Origin: Toxonevra muliebris
Lineage: Eukaryota > Arthropoda > Insecta > Diptera > Pallopteridae
Direction of reading: 5' to 3'
Assembly (NCBI GenBank): GCA_963691655.1
Contig: OY829329.1
Span: 14,708,708 to 14,772,707, forward strand
Length of the DNA stretch: 64,000 nt
The notes under the pieces were generated by a model. The model was not told where the DNA came from, searched no databases, and saw nothing but the letters and a program-made list of their open reading frames with translations. The translations under genes were made by a program, and so were the position numbers. This document shows, piece after piece, positions 22,534-33,879 of this stretch (positions within the stretch are counted from its first letter, which is position 1; each line of letters opens with the position of its first letter).

Positions 22534-23231
22534 TTAAACCATCGGAGGGCGCGCAGCGGCAAATTAGCCGCAAATTGTTTAATTTATAATATTTTTAATT
22601 TGGAAAAAATGTTTGCAAACTTCTTCCAAATTTGGCAGTTCAGTTCACATTGCTTATTAAATAATTATTAAAATTATTAGGCTTTGAATGAACAATGATG
22701 CCAGAAGAATATCAAAAAGTTCATAGAACTAGCAGATCAGACGATCGTTTCGGAACCAGCTACGGTTCCTCATCTGTGATCTCTTTATGTTTTTAAAATA
22801 CAAATTATAGTAGCCAATCGCTGCCACTCAAATGAGTTTGTAAGTTTTGAGATGCAGCATGGTTTACCGTTAGCCGTTGGTTTCTGCGTTACATCGTTTA
22901 GTTGCTATTCGTGTTTGAAAATTAGTATCTCGCATTTGGGGCTAATTTGCCACGGCGCGCCATCTCGTGTAACAAAAAAATTCACATGTAGCTTGAAGAA
23001 ATTTGTTCTAAATTTAAACCATGACGAACTAAAATTTTAAAATAAATGCTTGAAATATATTTCAATATCACTAAAAAGCAATCAGTTGCAACAAATAAGA
23101 AAATTTATTTCTTGATTTTTTGCAACAAATAAGAAAAATTACTGCCGAAACTATGAAATTCACCTCGCTGCTAAATTGCCGCGGCGCGCCTTCTCGTGTG
23201 TCTTTTCAGAGCGGGCCATCCGAAGGGTTAA
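22534..23231. mobile_element. Nested TTAA element inside copy B
   Basis: Left end TTAAACCATCGGAGGGCGCGC begins at 22534. The right end read in reverse from 23231 is TTAACCCTTCGGATGGCCCGC, a clear inverted repeat with TTAA at both sides. Copy A at about 12.93 kb shows the uninterrupted sequence, so the boundaries are supported by an empty site. Inside are repeated GC-rich words: GCCACGGCGCGCCATCTCGTG near 22950, GCCGCGGCGCGCCTTCTCGTG near 23180, and an inverted form near 22548. Confidence 0.7.
22698..22775 (+). pseudogene. Frameshifted copy of the 11.4-kb coding-like fragment
   Basis: Begins ATGCCAGAAGAATATCAAAA (MPEEYQK) and then carries one extra base relative to the 11.4-kb copy, after which the frame continues as ELADQTIVSEPATVPHL. 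It lies within the nested TTAA element, so the fragment may belong to that element's original coding part. The function is unknown. Confidence 0.4.
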
Positions 23232-23839
23232 TTAAAAAAATTTACAAAATTTTTTTTGATAACGGTACTGTAGCGTAACAAATTGCAAAATTGTGTTTGT
23301 TTTTTATTTATTTTCAATCGCTCACAATTTTTACAAAAATTTTTTTTTTCCCAGATACATCAAATTTTTAATTTGTTGTGGGAACTAAAACATGATTTTC
23401 CTCATTTTTAAATTTTTGTTAACTTTTTTGGAAACACCAGTTTTGCCATGGGTCACCGTTGACCCTAAGATTTTCAATGAAAAGTTTTTACAAACTTTTA
23501 TACAATGAAATTAGGGTCGAAGAATGTAAATCTTGACTCAGTTTTGCTCTATCGGTTCTAATTACCTTACGGTCAAGAAAGGGTTAACTGAAAAAATTAA
23601 TACTAAGTTAATTTGTCTATGTCTAAAGAAATATCTGATAAAAATGTACAAAAAAAAGTTTAAAAAAATCCCATTGAGAGCCACTGGGTCACCGGTGAAC
23701 CCTGAATGTTCAGGCCTTCAGAGGTGCAAAACGTCTGTTTTAAAAAAAAAAGGTAGAAGAAGTGGGCGACAGACAATACGAATCAGGGTTCGGTTTTACT
23801 TTTTCCCCTCTGATCTCCTTATGGCCTCGAAAGGGTTAA

Positions 23840-24420
23840 AACGCTTCATGAATTTTAAACTGATTTTTAACTGCCGCCCAGTGTGGTCAGTTAGTCTGAG
23901 CTGCTTTCAGTTTAGCTAGCTTCGCCAGTGCCCCCTATGAACCGCGCGTTGGCTCCAGTGTTGTCTGTACAGAGTTGCAACCGCTCCCCCCTCACCCCCT
24001 CTCCCCCTAGGTTGTAAAACTTTTCCTAAATAATGATCTTCCGTCAAAGACTTAGACTCTTGAGCGCTGGATTATTCGCAGGATATTTCATTCTCCCGAA
24101 TACTCCAAAACCCTGCAATTGTTGAGTTCTTGATTATAAATGACTTTAGGTGACGCCATAATTATATATATTGGTAATAGTTACTGATTTCTGGCACTGA
24201 ATATATCTATAAATCCTTTAAATCTGGTTTCGGATCTGCGTAAATGCTCAGCTATTTGTGGAAATTCCCGCTCACTGACATCTGAGATTTTCATCTTAAC
24301 AGAACTTCTTCGCTTCTGAAGGCCTTAACATTCATGGGTCACTGGTGGGTCTCAATGAAAATTTTTTACTAACTTTTTTATTGGATATTTATTTTTAAGA
24401 TCAAAATCATAAATTTTCAT
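23840..24420. other. G+C-richer patch, C tract and partial TTAA-element sequence
   Basis: About 23895-24010 holds TTCGCCAGTGCCCCC, CGCGCGTTGGCTCCAG, the palindrome TCTGTACAGA and a C-rich tract (23983-24010). From about 24310, GAAGGCCTTAACATTCATGG and GGGTCACTGGTGGGTC match the interior of elements A and B. This shows that a third, truncated copy runs into the fold-back element at 24421. Confidence 0.5.
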
Positions 24421-24680
24421 TTAACCCTTTAGTGACCGTTAGGAAACTCAAAGCGATATAGCAAAACCAAGTCCAGATTCGTGTTGACTGACATAGTAGT
24501 CATTGTAAAAAGTTTTTTACATAATTTCGATTGACTATTTCCATTTTCCGGTGACCCTAAAATTCCTCAATTAAAACTTATTAAAACCTTTTTTGCAATA
24601 AAACAGGAGTCTCGTAAAGCGAGTCGAGATTCCGATTGGCTCTATCGTTTCTAGTCCTCTAATGGTCAAGAAAGGGTTAA
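24421..24680. mobile_element. 260-bp fold-back TTAA MITE, copy C
   Basis: Starts TTAACCCTTTAGTGACCGTT. Its right end in reverse is TTAACCCTTTCTTGACCATT. Similarity between the arms continues for about 60 bp (AGCGATATAGC versus ACGATAGAGCC, then CAGATTCG-type words) and weakly to the centre near CCGGTGACCC, so the element is almost a complete palindrome. It derives from the same TTAACCC family as A and B. Confidence 0.75.
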
Positions 24681-24689
24681 TTGAATATA

Positions 24690-26560
24690 TAATGGAAAAA
24701 AATTTGATTTGAGTTCGGTTCTGAATTGATCTGATGTTGGCCTAATTTGGTCTGAGCTTTTAAATTTTGGGTTAAATTCTGGTCTGAATTTTAATCTCAG
24801 CTTTGGTTTGAATTTTTGTCTGAATTTTGGTCTAAATTTTCAAATGATTTTTGTCTTAACTTCCGAATTCTTGTCTAAATTTAGATCTGAATTTTATCTG
24901 GTTTTTGGTTTGAATTTGATCTCATTTTTGGCCTAAGATTTTACTGAAATTTTGCTCGAGTTTAGTCTGAATTTTTATCTAAATTTTGGTTTGAGATTTG
25001 GTCTAAATTTTGGTTTCAATTTTGATTTGATTTTTAGTCTGATTTCTGATTTGAATTTCGATTTGATTTTTAGTTTGATTTCTGATTTGAATTTTATCTG
25101 ATTTTTGGTTTGATTTAATTTTTGGTCTGAGATTTGGCGAAAATTCGGTCCGAATTTTAGTTTGAATTTTGATCTAAATACTACTCTGAGGTTTGGCCTA
25201 AATTTTTGTCTAAATTTCGGTCTGGTATTTAGTCTGAATTCCGATCTGAATTTTATCTGATTTTTGGTCAAAGATTTTGCACAAATTTTACTTGAACTGT
25301 AGTCCGAATTTCAGTCCAAATTTTGGTCTGAGGTTTGGTCTAAATTTTGTTTTGAATTTCGGTCTGGTTTTTAATCTAAAATGCGATCTGAATTTTATCT
25401 GATTTTTGGCTTGAGATTTTACAAAGAATTTGCTTGAGCTTTAGTCAGAGTTTTGGTTTTAATTCTAGTCTGAGGTTTGGCCTAAATTTCGGTCTGGTAA
25501 TTAGTCTGAATTCCGATTTGAATTTGATTTTTTATTTAAATTCTATTTGATTTTTGATCTGAGATTTTACAGAGGTTTTGCTTGAGCTTAAGTCAGAATT
25601 TTTATCAAAATTCTAGTCTAAGATTTGGTCTAAATTTCGGTTTGGTATTTAATCAGAATTCCGATCTGAATTTTTTCTGATCTTTGGTAAGAATTTGATC
25701 TGATTTTTGACCTGAGATTTGGCGGAAATTTTGTCTGACTTTTAGTCTGAATTTTTACATAAATTTTAGTTTTGGGTTTGGTCTAAAGTTTGATCTGAAT
25801 TTCAGTCTGGCTTTTAATCTGAATTTAGATCTGAATTTTGTTTGATCTTTGATTTGAATTCGATCTGATTTTTGGGCTGAGATTTTGCGAAAATTTTATC
25901 TAAGTTTTAAACTGAATTTTGGTCCAAATTTTAGTCTGAGTTTTGGTCTGGATATTTGTTTGATTTTTGACATAAATTTGGTTTAAGTTTGTATTCTAAA
26001 TTCTGGTCTGAACTTTTCCCATATTTTTGATCTGGTTTGGATGTCGGTCTGAGTTTCGTTCTGCAATCGGACTGAATTTCGGTCAGAATTTTTGGGCTGA
26101 AGTTTATCCTGAAATTAGGTCTGAGTTTTATGTGGAATTTGCTGGATTTTGAGTTGGGTTTTGGTGCGATTTTTGATCTGGGTTTAGGTTTAAATTCTGG
26201 TCTGATTTGAAGTACGAATTTCATTTATTTTTGGGTCCGAATTTTAGTCTGAATTTAGTCCAATTTTTTGGTCTAATTTCAAAATCAATTTGGTTTTTAT
26301 TTTGATCTGATTTTTGATACGAATTTGGTATGAATTCTAGGCTGATTTTTGGTTTGAGTTTGGTCTCAGTTTTGGACTGAGTTAAGTCTGAAATCTTGCC
26401 TGATCTTTGGTATCAAATTGTCCAGAGTTTTGTTGTGAATTGAAGTCTGAATTCGTGGTCTGAATTTGTTTGAAATATCAGCCCAAATCTGAGTCTGAAT
26501 TTTGGTCTTAATTTGAATCTGAATTTGGGTTTGATTTTCATCTCACGTTACGTTAAATTT
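24690..26560 (+). repeat. ~12-bp satellite, array P3
   Basis: Same GGTCTGAATTTT family as P1. A ~165-170-bp pattern is visible where GAATTTTATCTGATTTTTGG, GAGATTTTAC and GGTTTGGTCTAAATT phrases recur between about 24900 and 25900. Positions 25996-26275 are the recent duplicate of P2. Confidence 0.88.
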
Positions 26561-27579
26561 TTACACAGAATTTTAAAAAATATTTGTGCTGGAAATAATT
26601 TTGAAGTAAGTACAATAGGCTACAGTTGACATTTTAAATGCATTAATCAAATCATTACATAAGTACATAGGGCATAAATTGTATGTAGTACTCCAAAAAA
26701 AAAAATAATAAAAATAATAATAAAAATCTAAAATCAATGTTAATGTTAACAATTTAACGTCAATCACATTGAATTCGAATGAATGAATAAAATTCCTACT
26801 CAACTCAACTGTTCAGCTTAGCTCCACACAGTTCAACTCAATCAGGAGCACGCACCTTCGCACGCACGAACAATCTTAATTAATTTGCTATGAATTCAGT
26901 GAAGTGAATAGAGGCAATATGGCAGTACGAGAAGTAAACTGTCATGAATACATTCGTATGAATGTAGTATGTATGTATGTGTGTATGATATTACCCAATA
27001 CGGCCGTATTATTGTGCCGTTATTATTGTTGTAGTTGTTCCTTGCAATGTGCAGTGTACAGTGAGACCGACCCGCATTTTACCTCGATTACGATTCGAAT
27101 GGTTGACATGACAAATGATGATTGCGTTCTCTGTTGATTATTAAATTAGCGTAATCATATTTAGTAATCAATTGACATTTTCGATGATAACGATGACATA
27201 AATCGAGTCAAGAGACGGGCGAAAAGGAAAAAGCTTAGAAAGGGAGAAGGAGGAGAGAGAGAGTAAGGGACAGTTTAAAGAAAATCTTTGTCAACTATTA
27301 TCTTCTTGTGTTTTATTGGACAATAGGCAGAGAATAGAGAATGTTTACATATGGGTAATTGCAATTACATATTTAACACTGATTGCATTTTTGTAATTGA
27401 ATTTTTATTATAGGGTATGAGAATTAATGTTCCAAAAAATAGAATATTTCATTCTAATTGTATTCCTTGGACTCTTATTTTCCATTTCTCACTCAATAGA
27501 ACTCGGAGAATTATTGATTAAACCAATTTTTGAGCTAAATCGTTCTTGCCAGAGCATTAATTATTTGTTTCACTACTAG
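26561..27579. other. Unique-looking spacer
   Basis: Contains AATAATAAAAATAA repeats near 26705, TATG repeats near 26967, a GAGAGAGAGAG run near 27254 and a somewhat G+C-richer part at about 26820-27110 (GCACGCACCTTCGCACGC, GACCGACCCGC). The frame at 26904-27137 has no recognisable domain. Confidence 0.5.
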
Positions 27580-30340
27580 TGAGTTTTGGTCATATATTTG
27601 GTCAACATTTTGGTTAGTATAATTTTTGGTCTAAATCTTAGTCTGAGTTTTGCTTCAATTTATAGCCTGACTTTTATACTATTTTTAGTCTGCTTTTGAT
27701 CTAAACTATTTCGGAATTCAGGTCCGATATTGGTCGTATTTTTTATCGGCATTTTCGTCTAATTTTCTTCCGAGTTTTGGTCTGAACTTTGGGTTAAATA
27801 AAAACCTGATTTTTGGACCGACTTTGCTCCAAATATCTGTCTGAGTTTTGATCAAAATTTGGTATGAGTTATGGTCTGCGTTTGGCCGTATTTTCGGTTT
27901 AATATTTTGTCTAAATTTTGGTATAATTTTTCCTTTGAAGTTTGTCTGAATTTTTGCCTGAGTTATATTCAAAATTTTGGTTCAAATTTTGGTCTGTTTG
28001 TGTTTAAGTTCAAATCCGATTTTTGGGCTGTTTTAGAATATCTGTCTGATTTTAAGTCTTAATATTAGTATAAATTGTGGTCTGAGTTTTGGAGTGCATT
28101 TCGGTATAAGTTTTGGTGTTCATTTGGTCTGAGTTTTGGTCTAATGTTAGATCTGGATTTTTGTTTGATTTTTAATCTGAGTTTGGTCTGAGTTATGGTT
28201 AAATTTATAGCCTGATTTTTATTCTGTGCTTTGGACTATTTTTGTTATAAATATCTTTCAGATTTTTGGTATAAATTTGGTATGAGTCTGAGTTTTGGTC
28301 TAATATTTGATCTCAATTTCTATCTTGTTTTTTTATCTGAATTTTAAGCAAAATTTGATCTGAATTATGATCTGATAATGGTCTCAGTTTTGGTGAGCAT
28401 TTGGTATAAGTTTTGAACTAATGTTGGATCTGGATTTTGGTCTAATTTATTATCTGAATTTCAAGTGAATTTTAGTCTGAATTATGATCTGATAATGATA
28501 TTTTTTATCTGAAGTTTTTCTGAATTTTTGTTTGATTTTTGTTCCGAGTTTTGGTCTGAGCTTTGTTTGATTTTCCGACCGATTTTGGTCTAAATATCTG
28601 TCTGAGTTTTTGGTCTAAATTTGATATCATGATTTTGGTCAAATTTTTTTTTTTTTTTTTAATTTTGGTCTAATTTTTTATTTGAACTTTGTCTGAATTT
28701 TACTCTGATTTTTAGGCGGAATTTTAGTCCAAGTTTTGGTGTGTTTTTGGCTTAAGCTCAAACCTGATTTCTGGAGTTCTTTTGGATTAAGTATTGGTCT
28801 GATTTTTGGTCTAAATATGGGTTTTAGTTAAGGTCTAAATTTTGATCTGAGCTTGATCTAAGATTAAGTCTAATTTATAGTCTGATTTCTGTTTTGTGGT
28901 GTGGACAGTTTTTGGTGTAATTTTTTTTCGGAATTTGATCTCAATTTTTGTCTTAATTTCGGTATATGAAAATCTCTATGGTTTTTGGTATAAATTTGGA
29001 ATGAATTGTGATATGATTTTTAATCAAAGTTTAGTCTAATATTTGATCTGAATTTTAGTCTGAATTATGATCTGTTAATCGTAGATTTCTTAATCTGAAC
29101 TTTGTCAGAATTTTGGTCTAATTATTGATCCGAGTTTTGGCCTGTTTTTGGTCCAATTTTTTGATGAATATTGTTTAAGTTTCGGTTAGATTTTCTTACT
29201 GAATTTTGGTCCGAAGTTAGGTATATTTTTGTTTTGAATGAAAGTCTGATATTGGTCTGAATTTTTTGGTTTAATTTTTTTATCTAAACTTTAGTTGGTA
29301 TAAATTTAATATGAGTTGCGGTATGATTTTTGGTCCGCCTTTGGTCTGAGTTGTGGCCTAATAGTTGACCTGAATTTTAGTTTCATTTTTTATCTGAATT
29401 TGATTTAAATTAGGGTCTGAAAATCAAATTCTGCTGATATTTGTTCTGAGATTTGGTCTAAATTTTGCTAAGATTTGATTTATTCATGGCCGGAATTTGA
29501 GACAAAATTTTGGTCTTAGTATTAGTTTGCCTGAATGAAATTAGTCTAATTTTTGTTCCGAGTTCTTGGTTTAATTTTTACCTGAATATTCTTTAAGTTT
29601 AAGTCTGAGTTTTGGTCTGAATTTTGTTTTATTTTTGGTTTGAATGAAAGTCTGAATTTTGGATTTAATTTTTTATTTGGTATAAATTTAATATGTGCTT
29701 TGGTATAATTTTTGGTTTTACATGCGGTCTAATAATTTATCAAAGTTTTGATATGAGTTTTTTCTCAGTTTTGATCTGAATTAAGGTCTGATTTTTGTTC
29801 CGAGGTTTGGTCTAAATTTTGATCTGGTTTCTGATTTATTTATGGTCTGAATTTGGAAAAAAATTTTTGGTTCGAGTATTGGTGAGTTTTTTTTTTTTTT
29901 TTTGAACTAGTTTTTAATGTTAGTTTTAAGTTTAGTTTGGTCTAATTTTTTCTCTAAACTTTGTTTGAATTTTCGTCTGATTTCTCAACTTAATCTTATC
30001 TTAATTTTAGTCTAATTTTTATCTGAACTTTGTCTGTATTTTGGTCTGACTTTTGTTCCAAAATTTCGGTCTAATTTTCATGCTGAATTCAGTCTAAATT
30101 TTGATCACAGTTCTGGTTTAAATAAGGGCCGGAATTTTGATCTAATTGTAGACCGAATTTTGTTTCAAGGTTTGCTCTGTTTTTGGTATAAATTTTGATC
30201 CGTGTTTCGGTTCTTTCTTAGTCTGAATTGGGGACTATTTTTATTTTTTTTTTTTTGTGACTTTTGGCATGATTTTTTGTTAAATGTCGGCCTGATTTTT
30301 TGCCTGATTTCCGTTTTATGCTCTAGTTTGGTCTGGTCTG
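27580..30340 (+). repeat. ~12-bp satellite, array P4
   Basis: The longest plus-strand array of the GGTCTGAATTTT family, 2.76 kb. It is extremely diverged, with local T-run expansions near 28647 and 29887. Some phrases (GGTATAAATTTGGTATGAG, GAATTATGATCTGATAATGG) recur, hinting at older higher-order units of roughly 100-170 bp. Confidence 0.88.
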
Positions 30341-31739
30341 CTCTTAAACTTGCTTATAAGTAATTCATTTTCGATTCTTTTATCTGATTCCTAGATAAAT
30401 TCGTGCAGTTCACACTATTATCTCTTTTTCGCTGGCAGTTCTTCCTAATGCTTCAAGACTTTACAGCAGTGACGGCCCTGTGCCGAAAAAAGCTTTCAAT
30501 TTTTTATTACGTATAAGATTAACATGCTTGGAAGAAAGCTGTTCAATTGTTGGAGTTTCTTTTTTCGCTCATACTTATTTCAATGAAAAATGTTTTTTTT
30601 TTTTTTAATTTTGAATAATAGCGCAAAATGGCTGTCACGGTTTTAAAGCGACTTTAAGATTATAAAATTTAATATTTATTTACTGCAAATTTCTCAAATT
30701 TATAAAATGAAGTTTTAAGGGAAGTAAAGGGTAGAAACTACTAGTATTCCACTATGCACCTCTACATGACTTATGAATATTCTATAGGTACATATATGTA
30801 AGTGTTAGTGTGACCAAAAGAAAATTTAAAGCCACCAAGGGACAATGACATTTTTGAAAATATAATTTATCATAATAAAATATTTGAGGGTTTAAAATAA
30901 CAGCGTATACATTTTTTTTTTTTTTTTATCAAATGTCACAAATATCTATTTACATGTATGAACATAGAACGCACAGTGGGAAGTTAAAGAGTGGTATGGA
31001 CATGACAAAGGTCACACAGCAGGACTTAGCCTTTTTTCACATTAAAAAAAAAATATATAAGAAATAATATAATAAGAGATATTTATGTATTATAAATCAT
31101 TATTCTGTCTTGCGATAAATTTTTTTCTGTTTTTTTTTTTACCTAAAAATATAAATATGGTTGAAGATTTATGACACCTAGATAATAGACGCATAAAACA
31201 CATAGTTTAGTTAAACTATGATAAGTTAATATTATGATTGTGTATATGGAGACACAAACACAGTAGACGTACAATATAATGAACTAGGGTTTGAGGAAAT
31301 TTTGATACTGAAACGTTGAACCATTGGGAATTTTTTGATATCTCTACGTTATGAATCAAGTCGAAATTTGTTATTCTACTCGTACTTAATAAAGCTGGGA
31401 AAATTAAAACTTTTTTGAATTTTTTTTATTTAATTAGTTCGTTATATAGGACGCCTACTGTATATTTTTCAAAGCAAACTCTTTTAAAGATATTTATTAA
31501 TTATATATTATTGAAAAAATGCCCATAAATACACAATATTATAGCTTGTTTAACAAAATATTGCACTTTGTTCAATCAATATCAATTCAATTTCTGATTA
31601 AAGAAAAAAACAAGCAAGGTTGATAATTTTAATTATAGAAATATTATAAAGCTTTCCAGGAAAAGTTTCTTCTTTTTTTATATAATAAAATAACATTAAC
31701 AATTTGAAAAGATAATTGCAGAAGAAGTGAAAAATTACA
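30341..31739. other. AT-rich DNA with a hAT-like end motif
   Basis: CAGTGACGGCCCTGTGCCG at 30467-30485 followed by AAAAAAGCTTTC resembles hAT-type termini. Related words in reverse are at 36803, 37142 and 60591. The remainder (T runs at 30593 and 30912, AT-rich) shows no gene. Confidence 0.5.
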
Positions 31740-32735
31740 CTGTACAACAAGAAGAATTTTTTTTTTTCATTCAATTGTAGAAACTGGAAAAATTTAAATT
31801 TTTTTAAAATCTTTTTTTCATCCAAAACTCCAAAAATTGCATAATTCGTGTAGAAAAATCAAAATAAAAAGAAAAAAATTTGTCACCCATGAGCCCCCCT
31901 CCCCCCCTTATCAAATGCAATAAGCACGAAAAATTGAAATTTTATGAAAAAAAAATTTTTTCATCCAAAACTTCTAAAATTTCATAATTCGTGTAGAAAA
32001 ACAAAAACAAACAGAAAAAAAAATTTCACCCTTATCAAATTTTCAAAGCCGGAAAATTTTAATTTTATTAAAAAAATTTTTTTCGTCCAAAACTCTTAAA
32101 ATTGCTTGATTCGTGTAGAAAACCCAAAGCAAACAGAAAAAATATTTTTCACCCATAAACCCCTCGCCCCCCTTAACAAATTTTCGAAGCCGAAAAATTT
32201 AAATTTTATGAAACAAATTTTTTTCCTCCAAAACTCTTAAAATTGCATAATTCGTGTAGGAAAACAAAAATAAACAGAAACAAAAAATTTCACACATGAG
32301 GCCCCCCCTTATCAAATTTCAAAGCCGGAAAATTTAAATTTTATGAAAAAATTTTTTTTCGTCCAAAACTCTTAAAATTGCATAATTCGTGTAGGAAAAC
32401 AAAAATAAACAGAAACAAAAAATTTCACACATGAGGCCCCCCCTTATCAATTTTCAAAGCCGAAAAATTTATATTTTATGATAAAAAATTTTTTCCTCCA
32501 AAACTCTTAAAATTGCATGATTCGTGTAGAAAACCGAAAACAAACAGAAAAAAATTTTTTCACCCATGAACTCCTCCTCAACAAATTTTCAAAGCCGAAA
32601 AATTTATATTTTATGAAAAAAAATTTTTTCCTCCAAAACTCTTAAAATTGCATAATTCGTGTAAGAAAACAAAAATAAGCAGAAAAAAAAAAAATTTTTC
32701 ACCCTTACCAAAATCTCATAAAATACACGAAATCT
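31740..32735 (-). repeat. ~130-bp tandem repeat, minus array
   Basis: About eight units carrying CAAAACTCTTAAAATTGCAT, AATTCGTGTAGAAAA, AAACAGAAAAAAA, TTTCACCCATGAGGCCCCCC and CTTATCAAATTTTCAAAGCC. It is the reverse complement of the 54.0-54.9 kb array. The C-rich GCCCCCC piece keeps its position in every unit. Confidence 0.88.
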
Positions 32736-33879
32736 GAATTGACCCGAAAAAATTACAGATTCAGCGACCAAAAATATTGCAGAAAAATTGTGCCACAACT
32801 CCTATACTATTTTAAAGTCTCATTTTGTTGTACAATGTTATTGATTGATTTTGCAATTGTGGTGAGTATGATGCATTAGATAGAATATAAAAGAAGAAAG
32901 CTGGCAAGCTCAATAATACTGCTTCATTATTTACTGTTTTATAAGATGATATCAATATCGAAGAAGCAACTACATTCTTCCATCAATGTTGATTTTATTG
33001 ATGTTTTGAAGCTAAAGAAAGAACACCAGCAGGTAGCAGAAGGCACAGGTTGATGGGGGAGCTCCTAGATGAATTTCAATTTATGAAAATGCTTTAATGG
33101 AAGAATGTTATTTTCTTGCTAACTTTTCTCGAAGAAAAAAAAAGATGATGCTATAGAAGATAGAAATAACAAGCAACGAGTATGGAAGTATTTCAAAAAA
33201 AAAAAAAAAAGAAAAAAAAAAAACTTCACTTCACATTGTTAATCACTCATACGACAGCGAGTACAGCACACAAAAAAATGGTTTCAATATATATAATTTA
33301 AAAGCTATAACCGCATATAAATAGTTTTTAGTTATGTGCAAGTAGTAGGAAGTAAATGTCAAATTATAAACACTTGTGTTTGTAGTTATGTTTGTTTTTG
33401 TGTGTTTCGAGTAGTTTGAGTTGCACATTTTCCACTTCTAACTTTTTTGCTGAACTTTTGACAGCTTTACACTTGTAGGCGTTGTGTTAATCATTACAGA
33501 CTCACTAAAGCAATATGTAAATGCATGAAAGAGGCTGGTTATATTTATATTATTACCATGTATATCATAAATCATACATTGAACTAAAATATTTTAGTTT
33601 AGAGAAGTCATAAGTTTGGAGACAAGTTAAATTTGCTGGAACAATAAAGTTTGACATTAATTTTGAACTTAAATTTAGGGTGCTTAATTTGAATTATTTT
33701 AACATATTGAATCAACAATGTGTCTAGATATTTAAGGTGAAGTTTTTCATGCAGAACATGAATCCCAGAACTGAATTTAGTTTTTGTTTAAGGAACTATT
33801 GCAGGTTAAGTATAAAACCCATCGAATAGTTCTTGAAAGGAGAGAGGAGGAGGCAAGGTTGATTTTAATTTGACAAAAT
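32736..33879. other. Unique-looking AT-rich spacer
   Basis: A runs near 33196-33224. A slightly richer segment (CACCAGCAGGTAGCAGAAGG) is at about 33022. No recognised gene. Confidence 0.5.

Larger units (their letters stand above)
22416..23839 (-). mobile_element. TTAA-bounded piggyBac-like element, copy B
   Basis: Reverse-orientation homologue of 12322-13067. Its outer ends are GTAACCCTTTCGATACCATG at 22416 and, in reverse, TTAACCCTTTCGAGGCCATA from 23839. An inner TTAACCCTTTCTTGACC reads leftward from 23587. GGGTCACCGTTGACCC (23450-23465) and GGGTCACCGGTGAACCC (23686-23702) are near-palindromes. It is longer than copy A because another TTAA element is nested at 22534-23231. No transposase was seen. 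Confidence 0.7.
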
